Source of the DNA: Clostridium aceticum | GTDB taxonomy: Bacteria > Bacillota > Clostridia > Peptostreptococcales > Natronincolaceae | Direction of reading: 5' to 3' | DNA: 64,000 nucleotides | Assembly: GCF_001042715.1 (NCBI RefSeq) | Contig: NZ_CP009687.1 | Coordinates: forward strand, 3,525,418 to 3,589,417 | Part shown: piece after piece, positions 1 to 9,445 of the stretch | Layout: the number at the start of each line of letters is the position of its first letter | Numbering within the stretch: position 1 is the stretch's first letter | Notes under the pieces: model-generated | Told to the model about the DNA's origin: nothing | The model's input: the letters and a program-made list of their open reading frames with translations, nothing else | Databases searched by the model: none | Translations under genes and position numbers: made by a program

Positions 1-289
1 ATACGCTGCCTTCATAGGTTTCTTGATCCAAGTTTTTAGATTCTGTTTTTTTAGCAAAAACAACCGGTACATCAAAATACTGTGCTGCTATTGCTGCTAT
101 TGCAATTCCTGAAACCTCTGCTGTCAGTATTTTGGTAATCTTTTTATGTGAAAAGATTTTTTTAAATTCCTTTCCTATTTCATTTAATAACCCAATATCC
201 AGTTGGTGGTTTAGAAAGTTATCTACCTTTAAAATATTTCCTTCTAAGATTCTACCATCTTCTATGATCTTCTTTTTTAATAACTCCAT
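1..289 (-). CDS. xpt: Xanthine phosphoribosyltransferase, 5' part (runs off window)
   Basis: Purine salvage enzyme that joins xanthine to PRPP to give XMP in the cytoplasm. Only the first 96 codons are here; the 3' end lies beyond base 1. The start reads [18 protein letters not shown], followed by a stretch around [19 protein letters not shown], which matches the N-terminal half of Xpt, including the region before the PRPP loop. The ATG at 289 follows a good SD (GGAGGAAAAC). The gene sits behind a guanine riboswitch and terminator, the usual arrangement for xpt in Firmicutes and independent support for the call. A uracil-permease or pbuX partner often follows xpt but cannot be seen here. Confidence 0.9.
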   Translation of the reverse strand, partial: MELLKKKIIEDGRILEGNILKVDNFLNHQLDIGLLNEIGKEFKKIFSHKKITKILTAEVSGIAIAAIAAQYFDVPVVFAKKTESKNLDQETYEGSV

Positions 290-327
290 TGTTTTCCTCC
301 TTCTCACAATTGTCCTGTCGTTACATA

Positions 328-361
328 AAGAAAAAGCCCGCAGAAAGTTTCTACGGGTCTT
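328..361 (-). terminator. Riboswitch-controlled intrinsic terminator of xpt
   Basis: The minus strand reads CCCGTAGAAAC then TTTCTGCGGGC and a run of T. This makes a GC-based hairpin followed by TTTTTC, 39 bases before the xpt start. Its first arm can instead pair with the 3' strand of the aptamer P1 stem. Confidence 0.88.
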
Positions 362-423
362 AGAATAGATTTACTTAGCAAGATGTTAAAAGGCAACAAT
401 GTTGCCCTAACATCGAAATAAAT

Positions 424-494
424 CTCCCGTAGTCAGACCATTTACGGTAGTCTGGTAGAAACTGATGGACCCTATCTCCATAATTATACGAGAA
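424..494 (-). promoter_or_regulatory. Guanine-type purine riboswitch aptamer
   Basis: Read on the minus strand, the element has the purine-riboswitch core: a P1 stem (TCTCGT with ACGGGA), a TATAATTATGG junction, a P2 loop with ATAGGGTCC, the GTTTCTACC junction, and a P3 arm ending GGTCTGACTACGG. The specificity base, in the CTACG end of the core, is C, as in guanine/hypoxanthine sensors, rather than U as in adenine sensors. The 3' strand of P1 (CTACGGG) is exactly complementary to the first arm of the downstream terminator (CCCGTAG). That gives the classical switch: ligand bound, P1 forms and the terminator folds; ligand absent, the antiterminator forms and xpt is transcribed. Confidence 0.92.
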
Positions 495-528
495 TCTATA
501 AACATACGTCTATAAATTTTAATAAAAT

Positions 529-556
529 AACATATATACATTCATTAATTTTTCAA
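529..556 (-). promoter_or_regulatory. Possible promoter of the xpt leader
   Basis: The minus strand shows TTGAAA (551-556) and TATGTT (529-534) with a 16-base spacer, about 35 bases before the aptamer. The fit is modest. The rest of 500-661, between the leader and the addA stop, shows nothing else recognisable. Confidence 0.4.
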
Positions 557-661
557 CTTAGCTTACTTAAAGAAGTTTCCGTCACAAGACGTGTCCCTTC
601 CCAAGTATAGTTTATTGTAGCTTATTTATTAAAAGAAATCAAGCAAATCCAAAAATTCCTA

Positions 662-3600
662 CTAGAGTTTTACCGCTTCATCTCTATCAAATAAATACAG
701 ATAACTCTCCTTAATATTTTTTCCTGTAATTTTTTCTAATGCTTCTCGATAGAGTTCCAATTGCACCTCATACTTTTTCTTAATTTCCTCACAAGTGTTT
801 ACAACCCTGTCACTCTTATAATCTACCAACACCAGTCTATCTTCCTCTTGAAAGTAACAGTCGATCACCCCCTGTACCAACAGGGTTTCTTCACATTCCT
901 CTAATCCTTCTATAACATCTTTTGCCTTTTTCTTAATGTTAAAGGGAACTTCTCTGTAAACTTTTTCAGCCTTTAACATCCTTCTGCCCAGTTCACTATC
1001 GAAGTAGTTTCCAATCTTTTCAACATCAACTGTCAAAGATTCCTCTTCTGTTAAAAGCTCCTTAGCCACCATCCATTGAAGCTGTTCTTTTATATTATTG
1101 TTTTTTTCTATTTCCCTTAAATCTAAATGCTGTAATACAAAATGTAGGATCGTTCCCAGCTCGGCTGCTGTAAAGTTTTTTGTACTCTCCAAAAACTTAG
1201 GCTTTCTTACTAAAGTAGGAATCTTGTATCCCATCTTCTCCATCGCAGCCACTTTGGACTTTTTAATCTCTGAAACTGATAGTTTGGAGGGGATTGTAGT
1301 AGCTGCTATGTGTGGATACTTCCAGTTAAGAATATGATCTATTTTATTTTTATAGGGTGTCAGGTCCTCACCATGATAATTTCTTAATTTTTCCTTTATT
1401 TCTTCTTGTCTATCTGTTTTTTCCAGCTTCTCTATACCAATGTCTTTACGACTCAATAAGTGAACTGTAAATTTAGCTTTATCCTCAAGCAACTTATTCA
1501 TATCCATCTTTATTTCTGCTCTTTCTCTTAAAGCCTCTCCCTTTGGATGTTTTGTCAACACCATGCCTATCCAATCTAAATAATTTCTAGCAGAGGTTAG
1601 CATATAGGTATTCATGTTTTTACTCCACTTTTCCACCTGTTTAGAAAGCTTTTTAGTAGACCCTACTAAAATCAGCTTATCTACGGCTCTTGTCAAGGCT
1701 ACATACAAAATCCTCATTTCCTCTGATAAACTTTCAATTTTAATTTTATTCTTCATTGCTAACTTTGCTATAGTATCTCTATAGGTCCTTAGCTTTATAT
1801 CGGTAAACTTAGGCCCTAATCCCAAATCCTTATGCAGGAGTAAATCAGCATGAACGTCCCTTAAATTAAAATTCTTTCCCATTCCTGCCAATATCACTAC
1901 TGGAAATTCTAAACCTTTGCTTTTATGGACACTCATAATCCGCACTACATTATCCTTTTCTCCCAGCACTTTTGCTACGCCCATGTCGCCTTTGCTGCTT
2001 TCTAATTTTTCTATAAATTTTATAAAACCAAAGAGTCCTTTAACAGAAGTTTTCTCAAACTGACTCGCACGATTTAATAATAACCTAAGGTTTGCTTGTT
2101 TTTGTTTCCCCCCCGGCATAGCTCCCACATAATAAAAGTAACCTGTATCTATAAAAAGTTTCCATATCAATTCATTTGTTTTCATAAATCGTGCCTCATC
2201 TGCCCATCGGGATAGATCAGCTAGAAAACCCTTTATTTTTATGGTTAAAGAGTTTTCATAACTTTCTATATAGGTTAGTAATGCGTCAAAAAAGCTAACT
2301 TCCTTTCGACAGATCCTTATTTCGATTAGCTCCTCCACAGTAAACTTACCTATGGGGGATCGCATAACACTCAATAAAGGGAGATCTTGTCTTTTATTAT
2401 CAATGATCTTCAGCAGGTTCATAAACATACTGATTTCCACTGCTTCAAAATAGCCAGCATTAACATCCGCATAAACGGGGATATTTTCAGCTGTCAGGGT
2501 TTCTAAAAAGGTTTGTGCCCAATTTTGTGTTGTTCTCATCAGTATTACAATATCTTTATAGATGACATTCCTATATCGCTTCTCTTCAGGGTCGTAAATC
2601 TTCTCCTTCAATAATTCTCTAATTCTTTTAGCCACCAGTGCAGCTTCTACTTCTATATCTTCTAATTCCTCTAATTCCTCCTCTAGTTCCTCTTCTGTCT
2701 CAAAGTCCTTCTCTATGATATTTACTTCGATGGAGGCATCCTCAATAGCTTCAAAGTTTCCCCCTTGATAAAGGTAAGCTTCTTCATTATAATCAATTTC
2801 CCCTAGCGCCTTAGACATAATATGATGAAAGATGAAATTCACTCCGTCTAAAATTTCTCCCCTACTCCTGAAATTCTTAGCTAAATGAATCTTTCTGTAA
2901 AGAGCGTCTTCTTCTAACTGATAGGCTTCATATTTATCAATAAATAGGGTTGGATCTGCTAATCTAAATCGATATATGCTTTGTTTTACATCCCCCACCA
3001 TAAATAGATTATCTTCTCTTTTTATAAAGCCAATCAAGGTTTCCTGCACAATATTACTATCTTGATATTCGTCTATAAAAATATATTGAAATCTATCACG
3101 ATATTCTCTTGCTGCCTTCTCATTTTCCAAAATTTCTAGGGCATAGTGTTCTAAATCGTTAAAGTCAACAATTCCCCGTTCTCTTTTTTTCTCCCCATAA
3201 ATTTTTTCAAAACTTACCACCATGTCATATAAATAAATCATTAAAGGATGCAATGCCTTTAGATCTTCTACATATTCCTCAGGACTGAGGAGAAAAACAT
3301 CTTTTTTAATGGTTTTTATAATATCTTTGCTTTTATCTCTCAAGTCCTTTACAGCTTCTTTGAGAACTTCATCTACCTCTTGCTTTCCTCTGCTGAAACT
3401 CTTATGTTTAAAGCCCTCAATATCTCTATAAAATATTCTAATTCCTTCTCTCAAACTCTGTTTTAAACCTTCTATTTGCCTAAGGTCATCTTGAATCGCC
3501 TCTAAATATTTATAAGGTCCCTGTGGTTTATTACAGATTTCTTCCGCCTCTTTTAGCAAATCTAATGCTGCCTTTAGACCCATGAAAATACTTTCCTTCA

Positions 3601-4237
3601 TGGTATCTACCCATGGGGTTTGCTCAAAATTTTCTAAATCTACATGGAAAGCTTCTGCCTTCTCTCTTAGCCACTGATATGGCTTAGGCTGGCTTTGTAT
3701 AAAGCGATATATCTTTAAAATCAAATTTTGTAGAGGTTCATCCTCTTTTGTGCCACCAAATGCCTCTACCAATTCAATAAAAGTGTCATTGTTTTTTTCA
3801 TATTCTTCTTCTAGTAACTCTTCTAAGGCTTCTAATTGCAAAATATCTATTTCCGTTATATCCCCGATACGAAAAGTAGGGTCAATATCAATGAAATGGA
3901 AGTGTTTTTTTACTACTTCTATACAAAAGGCATGTACCGTCATGATGGAGGCTTTGTTTAACAAAGTCATTTGTCTTCTCAAGTGTTCTTCATTATCATT
4001 TTTTTTCTCCAATTCCTTTACGATAGCATCAGCAATTCTCTCCCGCATCTCTCCTGCCGCAGCATTGGTAAAGGTCACAATCAATAGCTTGTCTATATCC
4101 ATCTTGTCCTGCAAAATAATTTTAATAATCCGTTCTACTAATACCGCCGTTTTTCCAGAACCAGCAGCTGCTGCAATTAAAAGATTACTTCCTCGAGCTT
4201 CAATCGCTGCTTTCTGTTCCCTCGTCCATTGTCTCAT
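662..4237 (-). CDS. addA: ATP-dependent helicase/nuclease subunit A
   Basis: Large subunit of the AddAB (RexAB) recombination enzyme, which unwinds and resects double-strand DNA ends and loads RecA after Chi recognition. The protein is 1191 aa, close to the family norm. A UvrD-type Walker A motif (AAAAGSGKT, residues 22-30) starts helicase domain 1. Later come FIDEYQDSN (motif II), VGDVKQSIYRFR (motif III) and MSVHKSKGLEFP (motif V). The C-terminus carries the RecB-like nuclease motif LVDYKSDRV near residue 1145. The ATG at 4237 follows AAGGAGG at 9 bases. The start lies 38 bases inside the end of addB, so the two are translationally coupled. Confidence 0.96.
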   Translation of the reverse strand: MRQWTREQKAAIEARGSNLLIAAAAGSGKTAVLVERIIKIILQDKMDIDKLLIVTFTNAAAGEMRERIADAIVKELEKKNDNEEHLRRQMTLLNKASIMTVHAFCIEVVKKHFHFIDIDPTFRIGDITEIDILQLEALEELLEEEYEKNNDTFIELVEAFGGTKEDEPLQNLILKIYRFIQSQPKPYQWLREKAEAFHVDLENFEQTPWVDTMKESIFMGLKAALDLLKEAEEICNKPQGPYKYLEAIQDDLRQIEGLKQSLREGIRIFYRDIEGFKHKSFSRGKQEVDEVLKEAVKDLRDKSKDIIKTIKKDVFLLSPEEYVEDLKALHPLMIYLYDMVVSFEKIYGEKKRERGIVDFNDLEHYALEILENEKAAREYRDRFQYIFIDEYQDSNIVQETLIGFIKREDNLFMVGDVKQSIYRFRLADPTLFIDKYEAYQLEEDALYRKIHLAKNFRSRGEILDGVNFIFHHIMSKALGEIDYNEEAYLYQGGNFEAIEDASIEVNIIEKDFETEEELEEELEELEDIEVEAALVAKRIRELLKEKIYDPEEKRYRNVIYKDIVILMRTTQNWAQTFLETLTAENIPVYADVNAGYFEAVEISMFMNLLKIIDNKRQDLPLLSVMRSPIGKFTVEELIEIRICRKEVSFFDALLTYIESYENSLTIKIKGFLADLSRWADEARFMKTNELIWKLFIDTGYFYYVGAMPGGKQKQANLRLLLNRASQFEKTSVKGLFGFIKFIEKLESSKGDMGVAKVLGEKDNVVRIMSVHKSKGLEFPVVILAGMGKNFNLRDVHADLLLHKDLGLGPKFTDIKLRTYRDTIAKLAMKNKIKIESLSEEMRILYVALTRAVDKLILVGSTKKLSKQVEKWSKNMNTYMLTSARNYLDWIGMVLTKHPKGEALRERAEIKMDMNKLLEDKAKFTVHLLSRKDIGIEKLEKTDRQEEIKEKLRNYHGEDLTPYKNKIDHILNWKYPHIAATTIPSKLSVSEIKKSKVAAMEKMGYKIPTLVRKPKFLESTKNFTAAELGTILHFVLQHLDLREIEKNNNIKEQLQWMVAKELLTEEESLTVDVEKIGNYFDSELGRRMLKAEKVYREVPFNIKKKAKDVIEGLEECEETLLVQGVIDCYFQEEDRLVLVDYKSDRVVNTCEEIKKKYEVQLELYREALEKITGKNIKESYLYLFDRDEAVKL

Positions 4238-7200
4238 TCTGCATCTCCTCCTTTCCTTGTCGTAGTTTTTCTAATACTTCCTCTGAAGTTAGAGCTTTTA
4301 TGTTTTTGTAATGATTATCACGAAACACAGTATCAAACTGGCAAATTCCTCCATAATCACAATATTGACAAGATACTTGTTTCCCATTTTTGCAGGGCTG
4401 GATTTCAATATTACCTTTTAAAATCTCTTTGCCAATTTCCTTCATAATATTTTTCACATGAATCATTAAATTTCTAAAATCTTCTTCTGTAGCTACAGCA
4501 GATTTTTTTCCCACCGTTTCATCTTGATTCAAGGATACAGGAATAACATCAGAATATTTTTCAATTTCATTATCCATGCCTTTAATTACTTTTAAGTCCT
4601 TTAAAACCAGACCCTTCATTTTAAACGCTTTGTTTATTTCCTTTTCTATTTTTTCAACTGCCTTATCTGTTGTTTTTACCATAGGATCGTCAATCTTAAA
4701 ATAAAAAACTCCCGCTGGATAGTTTTTACCTTTTCTCCATTGATTTTTTAAGGCCATCACTGCCTCTAGATAAACCATCAGCTGCAACTGAATACCATAG
4801 TAAACGTCTGATAAATTAAATTCCTTGTTGCCGGATTTATAATCAATGACTTTGAAGTAGTTACCTTCTTCATCCTCTAAAATATCTACCCGATCGATTC
4901 TTCCTTCAAGGATAATTTTTTCCCCATCATCCAGCTCTATGATAATCCCAGGAATGGTATAACCTTCGCCAAAAATAACTTCATGGTCATAAGGAATAAA
5001 ATCCCCCTTTTTAATATGCTGCACCAAAGTCCATAAAGCTTTTTTGCTAATACGGGTCAAGCGATTGATTAAATACTTATAGCGATGGGTGCTTAGCATC
5101 ACTCCATGTTCAAAATCCTTTGCTAGTTGCTGCATGATTTCCTCCATCATTGCATCACTTTCTACTTGCCCCATATCCAACCAGTTGATCTTTTTTTCCT
5201 TTGTAAGCTTTGCAAACTTTTCCATAGAGTCATGAAACAGCTTCCCAACATCCGGAGTCCTTAAAGCATACTCTTTTCTTTCCTTAGGTTTTAGCCCATA
5301 GTTAATAAAATGAGCGAAGGGGCACTTCACAAAAGTTTCTAATCTTGATACGCTGGTTTTAATAGGGCTGCTGTCATATAGACCTCTTACTCTTCCTTTA
5401 TCTATATATCTCACTTGATTTTCATGAAAAAGCCCTTCGATCATCATATCTTTTTTTCCCTGCCAATAGGGTTGATGATCATACCAGTGATAAATATCCC
5501 ACCATAAATCCTCCATAGGTTTATCTTCTACATGTAAACGTAGATTCTCTGCTAAGTATTTAAAGGTACTGGTGGGAGCAGCCACCAAATGCAACTGATT
5601 TTCTAAGGTATTTATAATATCTCCTTCTACCACAAGCTGTGGAAATACTTTTTTGAAACGATCGATTAGTATAGAAGGTCTCTTTGCCCTACCTTCTTCA
5701 TCCCCTACAGCGAAGCTGATCCATAAATATTCCTGGGGCTTTGTAAAGGCAGAGTAGATAGAAAAATTTTGTTGAAACAATTTTGTTTCCCCGCTGGCAC
5801 TTAACTCCATACCAGCAGCTTCTAAAGCTTTTCTTTCATGATCTAAGAAAATCCCCTCCTCCTCTTGCAGAGAGGGTAAGATACCATCATTCACCGCTGC
5901 TACAAAGAGGGCTTTGATATCGTGACTTCTAGAACGGTCTATATTTCCTACCAATACTTGATCAATGGTGGAGGGAATTACACCGATCTCACAGGCAGAA
6001 AAACCAGACTCTAATATCCTATAATACTTTTTTACAGAAATTTTGCTCTCATCTAATATTTCATAGATTTGGTCAAAAATCTCCATAACGGTATTCCAGA
6101 TTTGGGTATTTTCATTGACATAATCAAATCTTTCTTTTTCTTTTAATACCTTAATCCATTTTTCTAACTTTTCTTCAATTTTCATTTCCTGTAGGAAAGT
6201 AAAGAATGCCTTGGTTATTTCTTGAGAAGTCTTATCTTTTTTTAGTTTTTTATGAAACTTATTCAAAGGTTCTATAAGCTTTTCTCTCATCTCATTAAGC
6301 CATAAAAGCTTTTCTTCATCTTCTCCCTTGTTAAAGGGCTGTAGCCACTGATCACCCCTAATTCCGTATCGCAGCACATAATTTTCGAGAATTTCCTGTT
6401 CTTCCTTCGTTAGATCAGTAAAGCCTGTCTTCATTAGTCTAAACATTTCTCTATATTGATAATTTTTCAGCGTTGTTTCTAATGCTGCTAAAATGAACTC
6501 AATAATAGGATTGTTCATGATGCTTCTTTTTTCATCGATAAAGTACGGAATATCATATTCCTCAAAAACTCTTTTTATTATACCACTATACCCTTCGAAG
6601 TCCCCTGAAACTACTGCAATATCCTTAAACCTATAACCCCTCTCCCTTACTAAAGCTATAATTTCTGCAGCAATATGCTCCACCTCTGTATAGGGATTCA
6701 ATCCAGCAAAAACCTTTATATTTTCTACTTTCTTAGTAAATTGACGGTAAGGATAGGAAAAAAATTCTTCCTCTATATGGGCAATCTCCTTGGTTTTTCC
6801 CATCTCTTGTCTTTTGTGAAGGTCTAAGTTCACTACCTTCTCTTCAATATTTAATTGATGGGCTATCTTTTTTATTTTTAAATGAGTATTTTCAGGAACT
6901 TGAAACAAATCCTTTTCCCTTTCTTTTCCCCTCAACTCTAATGTAAATGTAATATGTACTTCTCTTGCCTTTAGTAGTAATTTTTCAATGATTTTTAGGG
7001 TTTGGGGGGTAAAAACATGAAAGCCATCGATCCATATCTCTGCCTCCTCCAAAAACCCAGCCTTCTCAATATTCTCCATAAATAAGTTTAAGTGATCTTC
7101 ATTATCCACATATCGATTTTCTAAATATCTAGAAAACTCATGATAAATCAAAGCGATATCCGATAACTTCATTTTTAGAATACTATCCTCTTGGATTTCA

Positions 7201-7631
7201 TCTGTAGCTCTATTTAAGTCCAAAGGACTAATATCATATTGTTTTAATTCACAGATCATATCATTTAATTTCCCTATAAATCCCTCCTGTTTTGAGGTAT
7301 TCTTATAAACCGTTAGAAGACTGCCCTTTTCATCCAGTATTTTTTTTATGATCATGCTCTTTCCCACTGTATTTACAGGCACCTTTGTCAATCCTCCAAC
7401 TTCATTAAAAACCCTGTGGGCAAGCCTTGTAAAGCTTAGTACTTCCGCCTGTAGGATACCATCTAGCTGTTGTTTTTCTATCAAATCCCTCTCTGCCTGT
7501 AGGGTAAATTGTTCTGGAGTAATTAAAATCAAGGGATGTTTTACTTGTTGTTGTAGTCTCTCTTTGATTTGAGTTAACACATAAAAACTTTTACCAGTTC
7601 CCGCCCTGCCAGTAATATAGGTTATACCCAT
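4200..7631 (-). CDS. addB: ATP-dependent helicase/deoxyribonuclease subunit B
   Basis: Partner of AddA. The 1143-aa protein begins with a Walker A motif (GRAGTGKS, about residues 8-15) and ends with a second RecB-family nuclease domain (KVIDYKSGNK). Four cysteines expected to hold a 4Fe-4S cluster are visible: one in ETFVKCPFAHF before the nuclease domain, and three in QVSCQYCDYGGICQF near the C-terminus. This iron-staple is typical of AddB. An upstream in-frame GTG at 7640 is part of the SD sequence itself, so the ATG at 7631 (AGAGG, 8 bases away) is taken as the start. It is the first gene of the addB-addA operon. Confidence 0.95.
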   Translation of the reverse strand: MGITYITGRAGTGKSFYVLTQIKERLQQQVKHPLILITPEQFTLQAERDLIEKQQLDGILQAEVLSFTRLAHRVFNEVGGLTKVPVNTVGKSMIIKKILDEKGSLLTVYKNTSKQEGFIGKLNDMICELKQYDISPLDLNRATDEIQEDSILKMKLSDIALIYHEFSRYLENRYVDNEDHLNLFMENIEKAGFLEEAEIWIDGFHVFTPQTLKIIEKLLLKAREVHITFTLELRGKEREKDLFQVPENTHLKIKKIAHQLNIEEKVVNLDLHKRQEMGKTKEIAHIEEEFFSYPYRQFTKKVENIKVFAGLNPYTEVEHIAAEIIALVRERGYRFKDIAVVSGDFEGYSGIIKRVFEEYDIPYFIDEKRSIMNNPIIEFILAALETTLKNYQYREMFRLMKTGFTDLTKEEQEILENYVLRYGIRGDQWLQPFNKGEDEEKLLWLNEMREKLIEPLNKFHKKLKKDKTSQEITKAFFTFLQEMKIEEKLEKWIKVLKEKERFDYVNENTQIWNTVMEIFDQIYEILDESKISVKKYYRILESGFSACEIGVIPSTIDQVLVGNIDRSRSHDIKALFVAAVNDGILPSLQEEEGIFLDHERKALEAAGMELSASGETKLFQQNFSIYSAFTKPQEYLWISFAVGDEEGRAKRPSILIDRFKKVFPQLVVEGDIINTLENQLHLVAAPTSTFKYLAENLRLHVEDKPMEDLWWDIYHWYDHQPYWQGKKDMMIEGLFHENQVRYIDKGRVRGLYDSSPIKTSVSRLETFVKCPFAHFINYGLKPKERKEYALRTPDVGKLFHDSMEKFAKLTKEKKINWLDMGQVESDAMMEEIMQQLAKDFEHGVMLSTHRYKYLINRLTRISKKALWTLVQHIKKGDFIPYDHEVIFGEGYTIPGIIIELDDGEKIILEGRIDRVDILEDEEGNYFKVIDYKSGNKEFNLSDVYYGIQLQLMVYLEAVMALKNQWRKGKNYPAGVFYFKIDDPMVKTTDKAVEKIEKEINKAFKMKGLVLKDLKVIKGMDNEIEKYSDVIPVSLNQDETVGKKSAVATEEDFRNLMIHVKNIMKEIGKEILKGNIEIQPCKNGKQVSCQYCDYGGICQFDTVFRDNHYKNIKALTSEEVLEKLRQGKEEMQNETMDEGTESSD

Positions 7632-7711
7632 TTGTTTCACCTCTTTTGTATAATATTCTTGAAAAATTTTACATTTTTCCTACTTATTAAATGAAATAAT
7701 AATAAAAGTTT

Positions 7712-7734
7712 GATAGCATACTAATACTGCTATC
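7712..7734. promoter_or_regulatory. Dyad between addB and the 57-aa gene
   Basis: A 23-base imperfect palindrome with 7-base arms GATAGCA and TGCTATC (read on opposite strands) lies in the divergent gap between addB and the small ORF. It could be an operator or part of a promoter. No protein is assigned to it. Confidence 0.3.
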
Positions 7735-7756
7735 CAAAATTTTAAGGAGGGATTTT

Positions 7757-7930
7757 ATGAAGATGCAAGAAGGATTGATCCCAACTGTTTTAGGTACAGC
7801 GGTTACTGCAACAGGAACAATTATGTCTAAGAAAAAAGTACAGCCGATTGTAGCAGCCGGCATCATAGGCTTTGGATTAGCACATGTGGTTTTAGGTGCT
7901 ATTGATCTGATAGAACACCGAGATCACTAG
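7757..7930 (+). CDS. Small hydrophobic protein of 57 aa, unknown
   Basis: A short gene with an excellent SD (AAGGAGG, 6 bases before ATG) and a clean stop. The product starts MKMQEGLIPTVLGTAVTATG, has a basic turn (SKKK) and a second apolar segment (about residues 31-50), then a charged tail EHRDH. Two Gly/Ala-rich apolar segments split by a positive loop suggest a small membrane or membrane-associated hairpin protein. It lies divergently from addB and is followed by a large palindromic repeat. I do not recognise a family; the SD and codon pattern are the only evidence that it is real. Confidence 0.6.
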   Translation: MKMQEGLIPTVLGTAVTATGTIMSKKKVQPIVAAGIIGFGLAHVVLGAIDLIEHRDH

Positions 7931-7949
7931 AAATACTTTTTAAAAATAG

Positions 7950-8106
7950 AGAAGACTAGGTTTAAGACCACTGAAAAACTATAGTTTTTTGTTTGTCATT
8001 CTGAAACAAAGTTGAAGAATCTTATGTTTTCAATATAATTAAGATCCTTCACTAACGCTCAGGATGACAAAATAACTTTTTCAGTGGTCTCACTAGGTTT
8101 CTTCTC
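7950..8106. repeat. Palindromic repeat, distinct ends, family-A-like core
   Basis: The outer arms read AGACCACTGAAAAACT and its complement AACTTTTTCAGTGGTCT (7965-8090), with a looser outer pairing beyond them. The inside contains the GATCCTTC...CTCAGGATGACA core seen in the family-A repeats elsewhere in the window. It fills the space between the convergent 57-aa gene and yhaM, so its RNA hairpin may end transcription from both sides. Confidence 0.65.
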
Positions 8107-9071
8107 TATTTTTTATAATATTCTGTACCCATATTCCATAGTCTTTTTGTAAAATTTTCTTCCTCTTCTGCATCTTCCTTTATAAAAGATAAAATACTTT
8201 CTACATCACCTGACATTTTATCTGCTTGATGTAGTATTTGTGCTTCTACCGTCTTAGGCAAAACTGGCGAACCGAACTCTAGGCTTCCATGATGTCCTAA
8301 TATGCCATTAAGTATCACCAGTTTATCTTCTTCAGGAAAATCGTTTATCTCATGAATAGCATTCAATGTATAGTGAGCGCCTAAAAAAATGTGCCCAATC
8401 ATCATCCCCTTCTCCGTCAATCCTAGCTCTGGCAATGCTTTGTATTCCATCATTTTCCCCCAATCATGCAGCATTGTCATAACAAATAATCTATCGGTTT
8501 GATGTTGTGACAATTTTTTGGTATTAGCCACTGTATTCACAAGTTTTAATACCTCAAGGGTATGATGTAATAGACCGCGATAGAAGTTATGATGTACTTT
8601 TCTAGCGGCTGGATAAGTACAAAACTTTTCATAGTACTCTGCTGAAAAGATCATTTTGTCTATAAGCTCTTTCAAATGAGGGGTTTCTATTCTATTCTGA
8701 AAGTACTCTAAACCTTTTTTCATACTTTCAAATTCCCAAGGACTAGTAGGAATAAGATCCTTTATAGATACTTTATCACTACTAGCCCTTTCAATATTTC
8801 TGATGGTTAATTGCAACTGTCCTCCATACTCCCCCACCTGTCCTTGTATCTGAACAATCTCATGGGGCTGAAAACTTTTAAACTTTTCTTGATTTTCTTC
8901 ATAATCCCAATACTTGGCTTCCATCATCCTAGATGCATCTTGTATAATAATATCCGCATACTTTTTATCTGTTTTTGTGGTTTTTACTTTAACCTCTGAT
9001 AGTAATACTACTGCCTCTATGGTTTCATTCAATAGTTTTGAAGATAGATCTTTTAATTGTTTAATATACAT
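8106..9071 (-). CDS. yhaM: YhaM-type 3'-5' exoribonuclease
   Basis: About 321 aa with an N-terminal OB-fold (roughly residues 15-105, including IQGQVGEYGGQLQL) and a C-terminal HD phosphohydrolase domain. The metal-binding motifs are RGLLHHTLEV and MTMLHDWGKM, with a later GHHGS. This arrangement is that of B. subtilis YhaM, which trims RNA, and to some extent DNA, from the 3' end in the cytoplasm. Two in-frame ATGs exist. The one at 9077 touches the SD (GGGGAG), while the one at 9071 is 6 bases away, so 9071 is chosen. It is monocistronic, with repeats on both sides. Confidence 0.85.
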   Translation of the reverse strand: MYIKQLKDLSSKLLNETIEAVVLLSEVKVKTTKTDKKYADIIIQDASRMMEAKYWDYEENQEKFKSFQPHEIVQIQGQVGEYGGQLQLTIRNIERASSDKVSIKDLIPTSPWEFESMKKGLEYFQNRIETPHLKELIDKMIFSAEYYEKFCTYPAARKVHHNFYRGLLHHTLEVLKLVNTVANTKKLSQHQTDRLFVMTMLHDWGKMMEYKALPELGLTEKGMMIGHIFLGAHYTLNAIHEINDFPEEDKLVILNGILGHHGSLEFGSPVLPKTVEAQILHQADKMSGDVESILSFIKEDAEEEENFTKRLWNMGTEYYKK

Positions 9072-9158
9072 AAACATCTCCCCACTTTCTTTTCTACATC
9101 ATATATTTACATTCTATTTTTCCCTCTTCTTTCCTTTTAAATAATAAAAATAAAAATT

Positions 9159-9340
9159 ATAGGCACCAACTTAATGCAATTATTACCAATTTTTCCTTCA
9201 ACTGTCATCCTGTATTACCAAATTTTCCTTCAACTGTCATCCTGTATTACCAAATTTTTCTCCAACTGTCATCCTGAGCATAGCGAAGGATCTTGGAGTA
9301 ACGAAGAATGACAAATTACAGCTTAAATTAACGCTAATAA
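9159..9340. repeat. Family-A dispersed repeat with internal triplication
   Basis: The ends match the family-A termini (TATAGGC..CAACTTAATGCAAT on the left, AAATTAACGCTAATAA on the right). Inside, a unit of about 32 bases beginning ATTACCAAATTTT and ending CAACTGTCATCCTGT is present three times in tandem (about 9180-9275). Together with the rubrerythrin promoter area it explains the 395-base gap between yhaM and the rubrerythrin gene. Confidence 0.8.
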
Positions 9341-9388
9341 AATAAAAATTATACTATACTTTTATATTTTATTTGTTTAAAATATAGT

Positions 9389-9432
9389 TTGCAGGGTAAA
9401 AAAATGTATGGGATTATTCTTAAACCTGCAAA
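9389..9432. promoter_or_regulatory. Widely spaced inverted repeat before rubrerythrin
   Basis: TTTGCAGG (9389-9396) and its exact complement CCTGCAAA (9425-9432) flank 28 AT-rich bases. It may be an operator half-site pair or a leader hairpin for the rubrerythrin gene. No regulator is assigned. Confidence 0.3.
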
Positions 9433-9445
9433 TATATAAAATAAC

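Noticed and set aside
132-368. ORF on the plus strand across the xpt leader
   Set aside because: It is antisense to xpt and its riboswitch terminator, has no SD, and has a composition typical of a shadow frame.
3750-4265. 171-codon ORF opposite addA
   Set aside because: It is an antisense shadow of the conserved AddA helicase domain and has no ribosome site.
9178-9276. CRISPR-like direct repeats
   Set aside because: The three 32-base units are contiguous with no spacers, and they belong to a family-A element.
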